Shown piece after piece: positions 23,238 through 34,749 of a stretch of 64,000 bases of DNA (positions within the stretch are counted from its first letter, which is position 1; each line of letters starts with the position of its first letter). Both the position numbers and the translations under genes were made by a program. Origin of the DNA: Sarocladium kiliense (Eukaryota; Ascomycota; Sordariomycetes; Hypocreales; Sarocladiaceae). The notes under the pieces are model-generated. The model ran no database searches. It worked only from the letters and a program-made list of their open reading frames with translations, and was not told where the DNA came from. The DNA lies in assembly GCA_030734395.1 (NCBI GenBank), contig JAUZTG010000047.1:186001-250000 (forward strand), written 5' to 3'.

Positions 23238-23586
23238 GAACCCATTCGATCTCCAGCCAGCCTGGAGATCGTAGGTCCTCTTTGTTAGTGAATCACACGT
23301 TGTTTGCGGATGTCTCATATCAGAGTGGACCACGGGTACTTCCTCGTCACTCACGGCTGTTGCAGCTATCTGAGCGGCTTCACATGGGAATTCACCCACT
23401 TCTCGCTCCTGGCTTGCATTCTTGATCGTGATGGAAGGGCCCCTCCGGTCCCTTCATTCGTAGTACTTAAGCTCCTAGACATCCCGCCCTCTTCCCATCC
23501 TTTTCTTCTCCCCATCAACAACTCAAACAAACAACTTACACACACTTCAAACAACCACCACCCACAACCACCAAAACTCATTCACA

Positions 23587-23859
23587 ATGGAGTCCGCTAA
23601 GCAGGCCGTCAACTACGTCTCTGAGACCGTCCAGGGTGCCCTCTCCGGTGCCAGCAAGGAGGCCAACAAGGAGGTTGCCAAGGACAGCAACGCCCCCATC
23701 GGCACTCGGTATGCTTCCACTTCGCACATACCTCAGAACTGAATCCTTAACTAACACTTTCGCAGTGCCTCTGCCGCCAAGGACGCTCTGGGCGACAAGA
23801 TTGACGAGTCCACCCACGACAACAAGGCTGAGGCCCACAAGCAGTACGCCAAGGCTTGA
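23587..23859 (+). CDS. grg-1: Glucose-repressible / clock-controlled protein Grg1 (ccg-1)
   Basis: Exons 23587-23708 and 23766-23859 (57-nt intron, GTATGC...TCGCAG) give 71 residues. The sequence has the Grg1 pattern: NYVSETVQGALSGASKEANK, then EVAKDSNAPIGTR, then an ALGDK segment and a KAEAHKQ tail. It is small, hydrophilic, rich in A/K/E and probably natively disordered. In Neurospora the homologue grg-1/ccg-1 is strongly induced by glucose exhaustion, stress and the circadian clock; its biochemical role is unknown. Two CRE boxes and stress elements upstream agree with that regulation. Both exons are short, so the gene is easily overlooked. Confidence 0.9.
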
Positions 23860-24328
23860 ATGCAAAGGCCGAATGAGATACCCAAAGGCGTTTAAGGGAA
23901 ATAAATCAAGGGTTTCCGGTCGACGGTTATTAGCTAGATAGGCGAATTCGACGATACCATACAAATGATTTGGCCGCCTGCGTTATGTTTCGGAGTCAAT
24001 GTGACGTTAACCGCCGGAAATGGCTGCCAATCCGGTATTCAAGCGTATTCCGCATTTTGTCCTGGACGACAAGACGTTTGCGATCCTCAGAAGATATGAT
24101 GCATGGTATGGAACTTGCGGGTGTAACGCCGCTGTTGCCCTCACAAGTGCGTACGCTGGTTGCAGCGCGACTGAGCGACAGCCAACAAAGCCTACGAAAT
24201 GTGAACCGTCGTCGGCTGCATCTGGCACCCCCCTTTCAACAATTTCGAACTGATCTTTATCTCATAAATCTATGACAGCGCTTTATTTCTACCATAAATT
24301 CGAAGAAATCTGCAATGCCACACTCTAC
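23860..24328. other. Convergent intergenic region
   Basis: About 470 bases between the 3' ends of grg-1 and the dienelactone hydrolase gene. Nothing else is seen. Confidence 0.5.
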
Positions 24329-25216
24329 CTACTCCTTCAAGAACTGATCGAACCACGAAGTGGCCTGCAAGAAAGCTTGCTCCTTTGCATACTTTGCCTG
24401 CTTGTTCGACAGGTCGCCACGAACCGCGAAACCGTGGTGCACGCCACTGAAAAGGTTGATCTGGAATGGCTGCGTGATCTTGTCGCTCGAGAGGATCTGC
24501 TCGGTTTCGTGGCGCTTTTCGGCCGGGAAGATGTTGTCGAACTCGGCGGCTGCGATGGAGACGGGTCCTTTGATGGCGGTGAGTTCTTCGGGGGAGACGA
24601 AGGAGGGGTGGGCGAGGAAGCCGACGTCGACACCATCCTTCATTTGGCGGACAACGTACTGCGAGGCGTCAGCACCTTAAATCGAGTCGTCTAAGAGATC
24701 TTGTTTCGGTAACTCACCTTTGCTCCAATGCAGTAGCCGGCAGCACCAATCCTCTTGTAACCAAGTCCTCTGAGGTACTTGACGGCAGCAGAAGCCGGAA
24801 CATCAACCTGCTCAGGTCCATGAGGGTTGCTGCCACTCTTACCACCAGAGAACCAACCCATAATGTCGAACTTGCTCAGATCGACAGTGATGTCAAGCTG
24901 GTCGCCATTGAACAGATCGGGAATCAGAGCAGTGTAGCCACGAGCAGCGAACTCGTCGGCGATGAGCTTGGTGTTCTGCCAGATGCCGAAGACATCGGGG
25001 TAGATGATCACGGCTGCGGAGTTGGCAGAGGCGGCCTTGGCGAGGTAGGCGGTGATACCGCCCTCTAGCTGGACGGTCTCACCAGTCGTAGTGCCGCTGC
25101 AAATATCTGCGTTAGAGTTTGCCGCGACTTAATGACGTCTGAACGTGGTCGAAAAAAAAAACTTACTCGTGGAGCTTGCCGACGGTGCAGCACTTGCCGG
25201 GAGGGTTGCTGGCCAT
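24329..25216 (-). CDS. Dienelactone hydrolase family protein
   Basis: Exons on the minus strand: 25216-25167, 25096-24718 and 24658-24329, giving 252 residues. Introns are GTAAGT...TTGCAG (70 nt, with a poly-T stretch) and GTGAGT...TCGCAG. The DLH catalytic triad is visible: Cys139 in AAGYCIGAK, Asp184 in EFDNIFP and His218 in VHHGFAVR. The N-terminus MASNPPGKCCTVG and LPDLFNGD-type segment are usual for fungal DLH-like proteins. It is probably cytosolic and hydrolyses lactones or enol esters. A second, degenerate DLH-like gene lies 476 bases upstream in the same direction. Confidence 0.9.
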
Positions 25217-25692
25217 TGTTGCGTTGTGAGGGGTATTGTGATGTATGATCTAGGGGTTGGATCAACAGTCTTGAACGATTGCGAATAGTTTCAATAAAAT
25301 CGGTCTTTAGCTTGAGCAAGCTTTATATAGAAAAGAGATAGGAAGCTGCCTAAGGTACTTAAGTTTCTATTCTACTCGCAGAAATCCCCCGCCCGCAGTC
25401 TGGGTCCGCATCCGCCTCTGTCGGCAACCTCTGGACGCATCATGGAGTGGACCCGAAGGTGGACCGGCATTTGGTCATAGAAGTGGCATTCGGGTCATGA
25501 TGGAGGCCGTCGGCACGAATATCCGTGGAGAAGCTGGAAAAGGGATCAATCCGATTGACGGTGTGCTTGAATACACCTATCGATGACACTCATGCGGCCG
25601 TTTACAATATCGTATCTCCTATGTTCAATGAAGTGACCTAGTCTCCTAGTCAGAGGCTCATCCCACTTGGCCGATTATTACCAAGCAATGCC
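25217..25692. other. Intergenic; DLH promoter
   Basis: About 475 bases. A TATA box (TATATAAA on the minus strand, 25329-25322) lies about 106 bases before the DLH start. No other feature is seen. Confidence 0.5.
25322..25329 (-). promoter_or_regulatory. TATA box of the dienelactone hydrolase gene
   Basis: TATATAAA read on the minus strand, about 106 bases upstream of the ATG at 25216. Confidence 0.5.
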
Positions 25693-27185
25693 CTACGCCC
25701 TCTTTGGCACCTCCCTGATCTTGAAGTCAAACATCTCATTGCTCTCCACCGACTCCTTTAGCCTCATCTTGCTCGCCGTCTCAATACCAGCGACGGGCAC
25801 GCGATACTCAAATTGCTTGCCCTCAGCAGGCTTCCTCCCATCGGGAAGCGCATACGGGAACGGGAGGTACTCAGGCATCAAACCGAGCTGACGAAGAACA
25901 CTGCCTTGGTCCCAGCCGATGTGCTCGTGGTAAAGTCTGTCACCACGAATGTTCACGATAGCCGTGAAAGGGATCTCGACTTTGAGGTTGGTTGGTGGGA
26001 TACCGGGGAGACTTCATAGTTTGTCAGCATTGTCCACACGGCGCATAAGGCTGAATGAATAGCACTCACATCCAGTCAATCTCCTGGTCATGCGTAAACT
26101 TAAAGATGAACTCATCGATGATACGATCGATGCCGATGGTCCGGCTGATGAGCTCGAGCTCAGTATCTGCCGAGTTATTGAAGATAAAATGGCCCCGGTA
26201 GAACGCAGACAGACGTTCTCGACCAATGCCCCCTGTCATCTAAGCAACCTGTCAGTTGAATGTCCATGATGTCGGGGAGTCATAAATTCATTAAAGTTCG
26301 CTGATTTAACTTACTGTTGGAACGTGGTTCACATACGGCTCCTATTTCCGTTTGTTAGTGGCTTCGGCTTCGTTGTTGGACCGACTCGGCTTGACAACGT
26401 ACCTGAACCATAGTGCTCATCGTGTGCTCGACACTCCGGTCGGCAAACTCGTAGTATGTGTGTTCTGTGACGATCATTAGTCTTTCAACATAGACGACTG
26501 CAGGCCATCATTGCTTACCATCCCAGATGTACTCCAGATCAAAGTACGGTCCTCCCAAAATCGGCTTCAAGAACTGCAATGACCTCGTGTGCGAAACAGC
26601 CTCGAGCGAGTAGTTCCAATCAGTGGATGCTGGGGTCGCGAAAGCCTGCGACTTGGCTGTGGGATAATTGTATGTGGTGAGCTCCTTTGTGCGCGAAGAA
26701 GGAGGCTGATCTGCTGGTTGGGCGCCTGCGAGATGGCGAAGTGCGGGAACAGTCGATGATGCAATTGATGACTTCTCTGTCTCGTCTGCGTAGATGACCG
26801 CCGCAGAGATATCACTCACGAGTGACCCGGCCGCGTTGTTCCAGCTCTTCACATCATAAGCAACAAGGCCAACCTTGCCCGTATCTTCATACTTGTCGCA
26901 TGCCTTCAGCGCTGCGACAGCATCTTCAAGAGGTGTCTTCCCACTTGCCCATGCTGAAGCTTCCACCTGAGCGACTGTGAATCCCTCCTCTGCCCACTTG
27001 CACAACTGTGAGGGCACGCCACCTGGGTGAATGAGCACATCCGAGGTCTTCTCAACCAGCACGATCATGCCAGGGCCCTTGCCCCGCCGCGACAGTGGAG
27101 GGAGTAACGTAATACCCTGGCCGACCTCCTTGCGATCGGCTTGAGGCAGTGGCTTCGGGGGCTTGGTGATATCCTCAAACGGCAT
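25693..27185 (-). CDS. DLH-like domain fused to a SnoaL/NTF2-like domain
   Basis: Five exons on the minus strand: 27185-26519, 26464-26403, 26341-26315, 26239-26070 and 26011-25693, giving 414 residues. The third exon is only 27 nt (EPYVNHVPT), and all joins keep frame (for example IWD|EHTYYEFAD). The first half aligns with dienelactone hydrolases (GMIVLVEKTSDVL, FTVAQVEAS, KVGLVAYDV), but the expected Cys elbow (GYCxGG) is absent. The second half has the SnoaL pattern, with HTMSTMV, RGHFIFNN, DRIIDEFIFKFTHDQEIDW and VNIRGDRLYHEHIGWDQ. The family is often labelled carboxymethylenebutenolidase in fungi; enzymatic DLH activity is doubtful here. It shares a promoter with the aldo-keto reductase gene. 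Confidence 0.8.
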
Positions 27186-27861
27186 GTTGGGCCAATCTTG
27201 CACACGAGCGTCTCTTCGTATGTGTCAGCACGCTGCTCCGAGGAATGCTTGGCTGCTTCGTTGGATCGTCGAGTAGCGTGGAAAAAGGTCGAATTGGGAA
27301 CTAAGAGCAATCTCCAAAAAGGGCCGGGTTCCTTGAAACCAGCAGCAGGCTGATCGCGATGTCCTTAAGGCGAGTAGCTCTCAGTGTGAAGTCGGCTGAG
27401 TTCACTTACCCGACTGCTTGTCGGTCGGGTATCGCACAACTACTCCACCCTGCCGACTGGTGATGCCCTCTTATCGCCTTAGCGCATAACCCCTCCGACC
27501 ACCCTGAAGCCTATCTGTGGAGAACGTCAAGCCAAGTTATCTGCTAACTCAAGCGGATCTGGACCCTTAATCACGTCGGTCGGAGCAAGCCCGGAACCCC
27601 CCTCTCGCCCCTCATGCCCGACGATAGCGGTTGCGGGCAATATGTAGTCTGATGATGTGTCAAGCTGAGCTTGGAGACTGATGCCTGCGCTATTTGGCCA
27701 GGGTGTTCCGCCTCCAAGATACCAACCGACTGGGAAGAAAATCTGGGGAAATCGAGCCACGTCCGCTCAGACCAGCTTGTCGCTCTCGGCGTTTTCTCAT
27801 TTGAGTTCTGAGTATCGAATCACCTGCAACTTGGCCAACCACCATTACCACACACGCAATC
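27186..27861. promoter_or_regulatory. Divergent promoter of the DLH-SnoaL and aldo-keto reductase genes
   Basis: This 676-base region holds CTCCGACC at 27493-27500 and its exact reverse complement GGTCGGAG at 27578-27585, the latter continuing as CGGAGCAAGCCCGG. A related CGGAGC motif occurs in the dehydrogenase/transporter and aldolase promoters. A smaller CCCGA...TCGGG pair lies at 27409-27429. Confidence 0.45.
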
Positions 27862-28907
27862 ATGTCTAAGATTCCATTGGTCAAGCTGTCTTCGGGAGAA
27901 GCCCTCCAAAGCGTAAGCACTAAACTATGCATCGTTCGATCTATGGTCTTGTCACACAACTGACATAGCAATAGATCGGGTATGGCACGGGCACAGTCTG
28001 GATCAAGGAATCCGAAGACACGATAGATCGGAAAGTTGTTGATGCTATCAAAGGTGCCCTTGCTTTGGGTTACCGGCATCTCGACTGCGCTCAATGTGAG
28101 CACGATTGATACACTTTTGGATTACATGTGTTGACTTTCAATTTCAGACTACCAAACGGAAGCAGAAGTTGGTGTTGCCATCAAGGAATCGGGAATCCCT
28201 CGGGAAGACCTGTTCATTACAACCAAAGCGCTGAAGCCTCACGATGTTGAAGGCGCCCTCAAGGCTAGCCTCCAAAAACTTCAGACAGAATATGTAGACT
28301 TGTACGTTCTTCTGCTCACATGAGGACGTGAGATGACTCGGTACTGACCGTACACAGGTACCTCTTACACGAGCCGTTCTCGTCAGGCGATAACGAAGAA
28401 ACCCTCCAGAATGCCTGGAAGGCTGCCGAGAGCTGCCGTGAGCATGGTCTTGCTCGCATCATTGGCGTATCTCACTTTCTGGGGAGACACATCGATATTA
28501 TCATGAAAGTCGCAAAGATCAAACCTGCTGTCAATCAGCTTGAGATTCACCCCTACCTCCAGCGGAAGAAGCTGCGCGCGTACCTCGACAGAGAGGGCAT
28601 TGCTGTTCACGGCTTCGCAGCACTGACTCCGCTGACCGCATCAAGTCCCGGGCCAGTGGATGAGGTAGTGCAGCGCATCGCAGACAAGTACGAAACCGAG
28701 CCAGCGATGGTGCTCTTGAGGTGGGTGTTAGACCAGGGCATTGTGGTGATCACGACGAGCGGCAAGATGGAGCGTTTGGAGGGCTATGCGAACAAGACTT
28801 GGGGCTTCAAGCTAGAGCAAAGTGAGATTGATGAAATCAGCGCCGCTGGTGAGAAGAGGAACTTCAGGGGCTTCTTTAACGACGGCTATGGCGACAGTTG
28901 GGATTAG
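27862..28907 (+). CDS. Aldo-keto reductase
   Basis: Four exons: 27862-27912, 27975-28095, 28148-28301 and 28358-28907, giving 291 residues. Introns are GTAAGC...AATAG, GTGAGC...TTCAG and GTACGT...CACAG. The AKR catalytic tetrad is complete: Asp54 and Tyr59 (HLDCAQYY), Lys84 (ITTKAL) and His113 (LLHEP). The phosphate-binding end is seen as VVITTSGKMERLEG, slightly different from the usual IPKS. It is a soluble NADPH-dependent carbonyl or sugar reductase. It sits in a run with an MDR polyol-type dehydrogenase, an MFS carrier and an aldolase, so a sugar or sugar-acid substrate is plausible. Confidence 0.9.
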
Positions 28908-29128
28908 TCATTCGTAGGCCGCATTTAGGAGCGACAAGCTTTCACAGCATAGAAAACACTCAAATCGCCTTACGAGTTGTAGCTTGGCCTGTTCATTGCC
29001 TTTATGCGACATGTCGTCCATCTAGTAGCACGAACGCTCGAATGAACTGGTAGAGGGAGATGCTGCGAGAGCTTTGCTGATCATGTGCACGCTGTGCCTG
29101 TTCATTCAAGTATATATGCTACGCTATG

Positions 29129-30496
29129 CTACTCTTGGTTCTTAATGATGATCTTGATGTCTTTCCGCGCGAGCTGAGCCTCAAAGGCCTCAGCGCTCTT
29201 TGTAAGAGGATATGTTGAGGTGATAAGCGGCTTCAGGTCCACCTTCTTCCGGCTAAGGAGGTCGATCGCGTCAGCGAAGCAGCCAGGGGTGAAGCGGACG
29301 GTACCTGTGCGGACAATGTTAGTGGAATCGACTCCAGGTGTTTTGAACCTATATATAACGCACCCTTGAGATTGAGCTCCTTCGCTGTAATAAGGAATAG
29401 CGGGACAGACGTCAACGGCTTTCCGAGGCCAGCTTGAATGCCTGGAGATGGTCAGTCACAAGAAACAAGTTGTCTCCATGCTAGGACTCACAAGTTCCAC
29501 CGGCCTTGAGGAAGCAAACAGCCATTTGCGCGCAAATCTCAGCGCCACTTGCCTCGACTGTCGTTCAATTAGCACTGATCCCGTCTGGGTCACCACAGCG
29601 GCGGCAGAACGGCGTACTGACCTGTGACATCAAAGCCATGCCCAACATCGAGCTCCTGAATCATCTTCTTGGCATACTCCTGTGCGAATTCGAGTGAGTC
29701 CTTGCCTTCCTCCTTCTTCGGAGGCACGTGGCCAGCATCTGCACCATAGGACACCGCAAAGTCTGTCCGGGACTTCTCAATGTCGAACATGCAGACTTTG
29801 CGCACACCATAAGCCTTTGCGACCGCCAAAATTAGAAGGCCAAGAGGGCCGCAGCCACTTGCAAGATCAATTAGCGACTGGACACATTAACCTTCGTTGG
29901 AAACTTCAACTTACAAGATTGCCATGCTTTGGTGGGCAGTGAGTGATGCGCGACGGGCAAGCTGAACTGCAATAGCGAGCGGCTGAATGGAACCAGCCTC
30001 CTCCCACGAAACATTCTCAGGGATAGGGACTGTCATGGACGAGCGGCAAGTGAAGAACTGGCATAGAGTACCGTCGGTAGGGTCCATACCACAGTACTTT
30101 AGATTCGCACAGATGTTGGGGTTTCCCCTCAAGCAAAACTCGCAACTATCGAATGGCATGTAAGTGACTTGGGTACCAGACCAGGAAGCGTACCGAGGGA
30201 ATGGTTCATACTCACGTCATGCATGCAAACCCTGGCTCAACGGCAACCCTCTGGCCAACAAACCGGTCCTTGACATCCTTGCCAACTTCCTTGATGATGC
30301 CCGAGGACTCGTGGCCCATGACCAGATGCCTCGAGACCTTATCAGACTCATAGTTGTGGCAATCGCTTCCACAGATACCAGTGGTGATAATCTCAACGAG
30401 GACATCACTGTCGCCAACTGGAGCCACTGGCCGTTGCTGAACCTCAACCTTGCGCTTCCCCACCCATACACAGGCTCTGTTGGAGGTGACAGTCAT
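29129..30496 (-). CDS. Zinc-dependent polyol-type dehydrogenase (MDR family)
   Basis: Six exons on the minus strand: 30496-30216, 30145-29915, 29857-29622, 29557-29492, 29441-29364 and 29304-29129, giving 355 residues. All introns are GT-AG and keep frame. Catalytic-zinc residues are Cys42 (ICGSDCH) and His62/Glu63 (MGHESSG). Structural-zinc cysteines are C92, C95, C98 and C106. The Rossmann motif is GCGPLGL. The overall pattern is that of sorbitol, xylitol or L-arabinitol dehydrogenases; the loop after CGSD (CHNYESDKVSRH) differs from the usual HYYxxGRIG, so the substrate is uncertain. It is divergent from the MFS gene at 31280 across a promoter with a 10-bp inverted repeat. Confidence 0.9.
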
Positions 30497-31279
30497 ATCG
30501 TTCAGCGTCAAAGAAGCAGAGAATTGATGTTGCTACAGATGAGTCGCTCCAAAGTTGCATAAGATCAAAATTGCAATTGCTAAGGCTATATCAGCCCCTC
30601 TCCAATGCCCAGATATCATCTATAAAGTCACCCAGCATCCATATCGCCCCTCGCGGCTCCGGCCTACCGCCGCATGACCCCCGGCCGGAGCCCGGCCCGA
30701 CACCACACCCACCCCCCGAACCGGGGCAAGTTTCTCCCAGCGCTCCCGGACGAAGATACGCACAGAGTCTCGCCGCTCTCCAATACCCATGTGGCCTGGG
30801 GAACGCGCAACTGATAGCGCATGGGGTAAGGCCAGGCTTACGGGACTAATGAACAGACTGTCGGGTTTAGTGCCAGTCCACTGCAGACCCAGTCAGAGAT
30901 AACAGTCCGGGGAAGTTGACCGTCTGCATCCATGTTTTCGCTGCACCACCATTTCGCAACTGGATTGTCAGCCGGCCGCGCGTGAGTCCTTGTCGCCATC
31001 TGCCGGGGTAGCTCTGCGTGTTACTATCGACTCTGTTCAGCAGGGAAAGGGCGGCTGCGATTAGCAACTCAGCCCATCATCCCTTCGAGTATATAGCTGG
31101 ACTCGCTTCGCTGCAACCTCGTACCCTGGTGAACGATTCGCCTTCGATCATCCTTGCATTGGACCTTGTCTGGGCTAGTCAACTGTCAATCTTTCCCTTG
31201 TCTTTTACCCTTCCCCTTTCTCTCAATTCATCACTTGTCACCTTCCTCCGCTCTTTTCCTCACACAGGCCATCAGAGTT
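30497..31279. promoter_or_regulatory. Divergent promoter of the dehydrogenase and Dal5-type transporter genes
   Basis: This 783-base region has a very GC-rich core (about 30640-30780) containing an inverted repeat and the shared 16-mer, both listed separately. A TATA-like TATATA lies near 31090 for the transporter. Only shadow frames are present. Confidence 0.5.
30655..30692. repeat. 10-bp perfect inverted repeat, candidate operator
   Basis: GGCTCCGGCC (30655-30664) is followed after 18 bases by its exact reverse complement GGCCGGAGCC (30683-30692). The right arm merges into CGGAGCCCGGCCCGAC (30686-30701), which recurs exactly at 34851-34866. The CGG/CCG triplets match Zn2Cys6 half-sites. 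Confidence 0.6.
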
Positions 31280-33117
31280 ATGGGCGCCGACATCAAAGAC
31301 AAAGACACAATGTCCGTTACTGAGCCTATGGACGTGAAAGGGGATGATGCCCCGGCTGGTGATTCTTCGGGCAACTGGGATGCCAATGAGGAGAAGCGAC
31401 TTGTTCGCAAGATGGATATTCGGATCTTCCCCATCATGATCATTCTGTTCATCCTCAACTTTATTGACCGCAACAACTTCGCCAACGCCCGTCTGAAGGG
31501 TCTCGAGGAAGACCTCAACCTATCTGACGTCGAGTATCAGACCTGTATTTCTATTCTTCTCGTCGGTTATGTTGCCATGCAGATCCCGTCAAACATGGTT
31601 CTTAACAAATTGACAAAGCCCAGTTGGTGAGTACAACCTCGTATACAGTCTACCTCACATTGAACCTGAAAACTGACTTTGTATAGGTATTTGTGCGCCT
31701 GCGTTATTGTCTGGGGCATCATCAGCGCTCTGACTGCCCTTGCCCATAATGCCGTCGGTGCCATCATGTGCCGTTTCTTCCTCGGATGCGTGGAAGCGAG
31801 TTTCTTCCCTGGCTCAATCTACTTCCTCTCACGATGGTACACCCGTTCAGAGATGCAGCTTCGCGTCACCATCCTCAACCTCGGGAATCTTGCGGCCCAG
31901 GGTTTTGGTGGCCTCATCGCCGCTGGCATCCTCGCCAACATGGAGGATGCAGGTGGAATCAGGGCATGGAAGTGGCTGTTCATCATTGAGGGTGCCGTTA
32001 CTGTAGCCTTTGGCATTGTTGGTGCCTTCATTCTGCCAGACTACCCCGAGACGACTGCATGGCTCTCAACGCGGGAGAGACACATTGCTCAGCGGAGACT
32101 AGCGTTGGACGTTGGTATTGTGGAGGAGAAAGAGGATTCCAGCGCCCTGGCTGGTCTCCGGATGGCCGTCACGGACCCCAAGGTCTGGCTTCTTGGCCTG
32201 ACATATCATTGCACCATCATGGGTCTCTCTGTCAGTTTTGTCTGGCAATGCGTATGCAACTATTGCTAACATATCTACAGTTCGTCTTCTTCTTCCCTTC
32301 CATCACTCAGGCCCTGGGTTACAACACAACTATCACTCTGCTCCGTAAGTACTTCATATGCTCAAAGCATGACTGGTTCTGATCCATGACATGTAGTCAC
32401 TGCGCCTCCGTGGATCTGGGCCTGTATTGTTGCCCTCCCCAACGCCTGGCATGCCGATAAGACTGGAGAGCGATTCTTCCACTACTTTGGACCTGCGGTA
32501 TGTGTACTCAGGGAGGCAAGTCGAGGATTCAAAATCACTGACTCGTTGGTAGCTCACATGTATCGTCGGCTACATCATTTCCATGACTACAAGGAGTACT
32601 GCACCGCGATACTTCGCCATGTTCCTCATGACCAGTAAGACTATCTGACCAGTTTACCTAAAAGAATCAATATCTGACTAGACTCACAGCTGGCTTCGCC
32701 TCTGGCTTCGTCATGCTTGCCTGGATTTCCAACACCATTCCCCGGCCGGCCGCCAAGAAAGCTGCTGCTATCGCCATGGTAAATGCAATGGGCAACATCG
32801 GCAGCATTCCCGGATCCTACATCTGGCGAGCTGAATATCACCGTAAGTTTTGATTTCCAGATCATACATGTCTAGCTTCGTACTAATATGTGGAAGCGTA
32901 CTATGTAATCCCCTTCGGCGCCGAGATCGCGATTCTAGGTCTTGCCGTCTGCAGCGCCTTCACACTCCGCATGTACCTCAGGCGTCTCAACAAGAATCTT
33001 GTTGCTGCTGAAGAGGCTGAGGCCCGTCCTGTTGACGCTTATGGAGAGACTGTTGATGTCGACCGCGTGCCTGTCGACTCAACTAAGATGGTAAAGGGAT
33101 TCCGCTACCTGTACTGA
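31280..33117 (+). CDS. MFS transporter, anion:cation symporter (Dal5/TNA1-like)
   Basis: Seven exons: 31280-31626, 31687-32230, 32281-32344, 32397-32497, 32553-32634, 32690-32842 and 32897-33117, giving 503 residues. Every join keeps frame (for example PSW|YLCA, MGLS|FVFF). The N-terminus is charged, then the family opening MDIRIFPIMIILFILNFIDR leads into NFANARLKGLEEDLNLS. RFFLGCVEASFFPGSIYFLSRWY is the usual ACS-family signature in TM4/5. About 12 membrane spans are expected. Relatives carry allantoate, nicotinate, pantothenate, carboxylates or sugar acids. It is bracketed by a dehydrogenase and an aldolase, so uptake of a sugar acid or similar carboxylate would fit. Confidence 0.9.
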
Positions 33118-33527
33118 TTACAAGGTGCTACGCATATCGTTGTAGGATATACGCAACTAAATTGGTTTGAGCTTTCATCTTTAGAGTTCAAGGTCTCGCA
33201 TGAATTTGTCTTACGGTACATATACATAATACATTTCGTTCCTGATGTTGTGATTGTTCTTGGTGATCAGGACTATGCCCCTGTCCGTCTCATGACCCTG
33301 CGAAGTCGTACATAGAACTATACCCGTTTCTGAGCTTGTGTTTCCTTCAGTTGATACCGTCAGCAGTCTAGGAACGGTCAAAGAGTGGCCATGCACTTCC
33401 AGAAATCCTGGCCTAATATGGCATTAAGGTCGGCAAAGGATCACTTAGGCTGCAATTACAGGCACAATGAGGATTCGTTTCATGTTCTCGTTTCTTTGGA
33501 GCCGAACGAGGCGATATCAGGGGAGAC
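33118..33527. other. Convergent intergenic region
   Basis: About 410 bases between the 3' ends of the transporter and aldolase genes. Nothing else is seen. Confidence 0.5.
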
Positions 33528-34749
33528 TCAGTTATATCCACCCTTTGCGCCAGCCTCTTTGTTCTCCTCCGTCTTCCCTTCGGACTTTGCAATGATAGAC
33601 TTCATAGACGCCATCTCGTTCGTCATCCATGCTGTGATCGCGACAATATCCGCACCACAGTTCATAAACTGCCAGCCCTCCTGATACTTCTGCGCCGCAG
33701 CATCTGCACTCATTGCAAAGTACCCTGCGTACTTACCTGCCTTGTTCGCCGCTGCCAGCACCTTCTTCGTTGCTTCTTGCACCTCGGGTATCGTCGCGTG
33801 ATCGAAGGCCACATAGCCCAGAGAGCCGGCCAAGTCGTTGGGGCCAATGAACAGCATGTCGATACCGGGGACGCTGGCAATTGCCTCGACGTTTTCGATT
33901 GCGAGACGAGTCTCGATCTGAACGCAAACCATGACATTCTCGTTTGCGCTGAAGAGGTACTCACGTCCTGTTTGGTTGAAGTTCGCCGGAGCGAACATGG
34001 CCCCTGAGCCACGGAATGCGCCTGGGAACTCCTTGGAGGGGTACTTGGCTGCCTTCACAATGGCCTCAGCTTGCTCCTACGCGTTCTGTCAGTGCACCTG
34101 AATCTCGCTGTGTCCGTGGGCAACATTTAGATGTACCTTGGTCTCGCACATAGGAACCTGGTGCATGTAACATTAGTAGAGGATTCAACAGTGACGATCG
34201 GCAGGGATCAACACACCATGACTGCATGCGCACCGGCATCCAAAACCCGCTTGAACATCCATGGCTCACTGGCCGGGATTCTGACCATGGGTGACACGCC
34301 AGACGAGGCAATAGCCCCGACTGCATGATACATTGCGCTGTCATCGATGTTGCCATGCTCGCAGTCAACCAAAATCCACTGTATTCAGAATCTGATCAGC
34401 ATCCTGGCCCATCCATCTCATTCACCGACGGATGATCTTCACGCTGTCCGAGCCGTCCGAGAAGCCGTTGAGACCCCAGTCGCAAGGGTAGACAGCTACG
34501 AAAAGATGTTGCAGTTGCACTCACGTCCATTCCAAGCCCAGCTATCGTCTTGGCCAGGGTATATCCCGGGAACATGAGCCACTGGCCGACGCTCGGCCCT
34601 TGTCTCGCCTTCGCGCGCTCGAGCGACTCACGGAGTCTGGTCTTGCCTGAGGCATTGACGACAGGGCTGGAAATTTGGTTCGACATGGTGCTATAGGACT
34701 GGCGAAATTGACGTTGGAAAGATGGAAACAAACGGCTTCTGAGGAGCAT
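33528..34749 (-). CDS. HpcH/HpaI-family 2-keto-3-deoxy aldolase, probably mitochondrial
   Basis: Four exons on the minus strand: 34749-34525, 34378-34217, 34157-34137 and 34076-33528, giving 318 residues. The 21-nt exon encodes VPMCETK. Core motifs are GQWLMFPGYTLAK, WILVDCEHG, the PMVRIPASEPWMFKRVLDAGAH block, and QIETRLAIENVEAI, the segment with the metal-binding Glu. These fit class II pyruvate aldolases such as 2-keto-3-deoxy-L-rhamnonate aldolase or HpcH. The first ATG adds MLLRSRLFPSFQRQFRQSYS, basic, without acidic residues and ending in RQSYS, a good mitochondrial presequence. A second ATG at 34686 would give a 297-residue cytosolic form. It makes pyruvate plus an aldehyde by inference. 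Alternatives include citrate lyase beta-like proteins. Confidence 0.87.

Larger units (their letters stand above)
22216..23586. other. Long intergenic region upstream of grg-1
   Basis: About 1.37 kb. Frames at 22217-22570 and on the opposite strand at 22263-22652 overlap each other and resemble nothing known. The right half carries the two TGACGTCA boxes and stress-type elements listed separately, then a C/A/T-rich leader (about 23490-23586). Confidence 0.5.
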
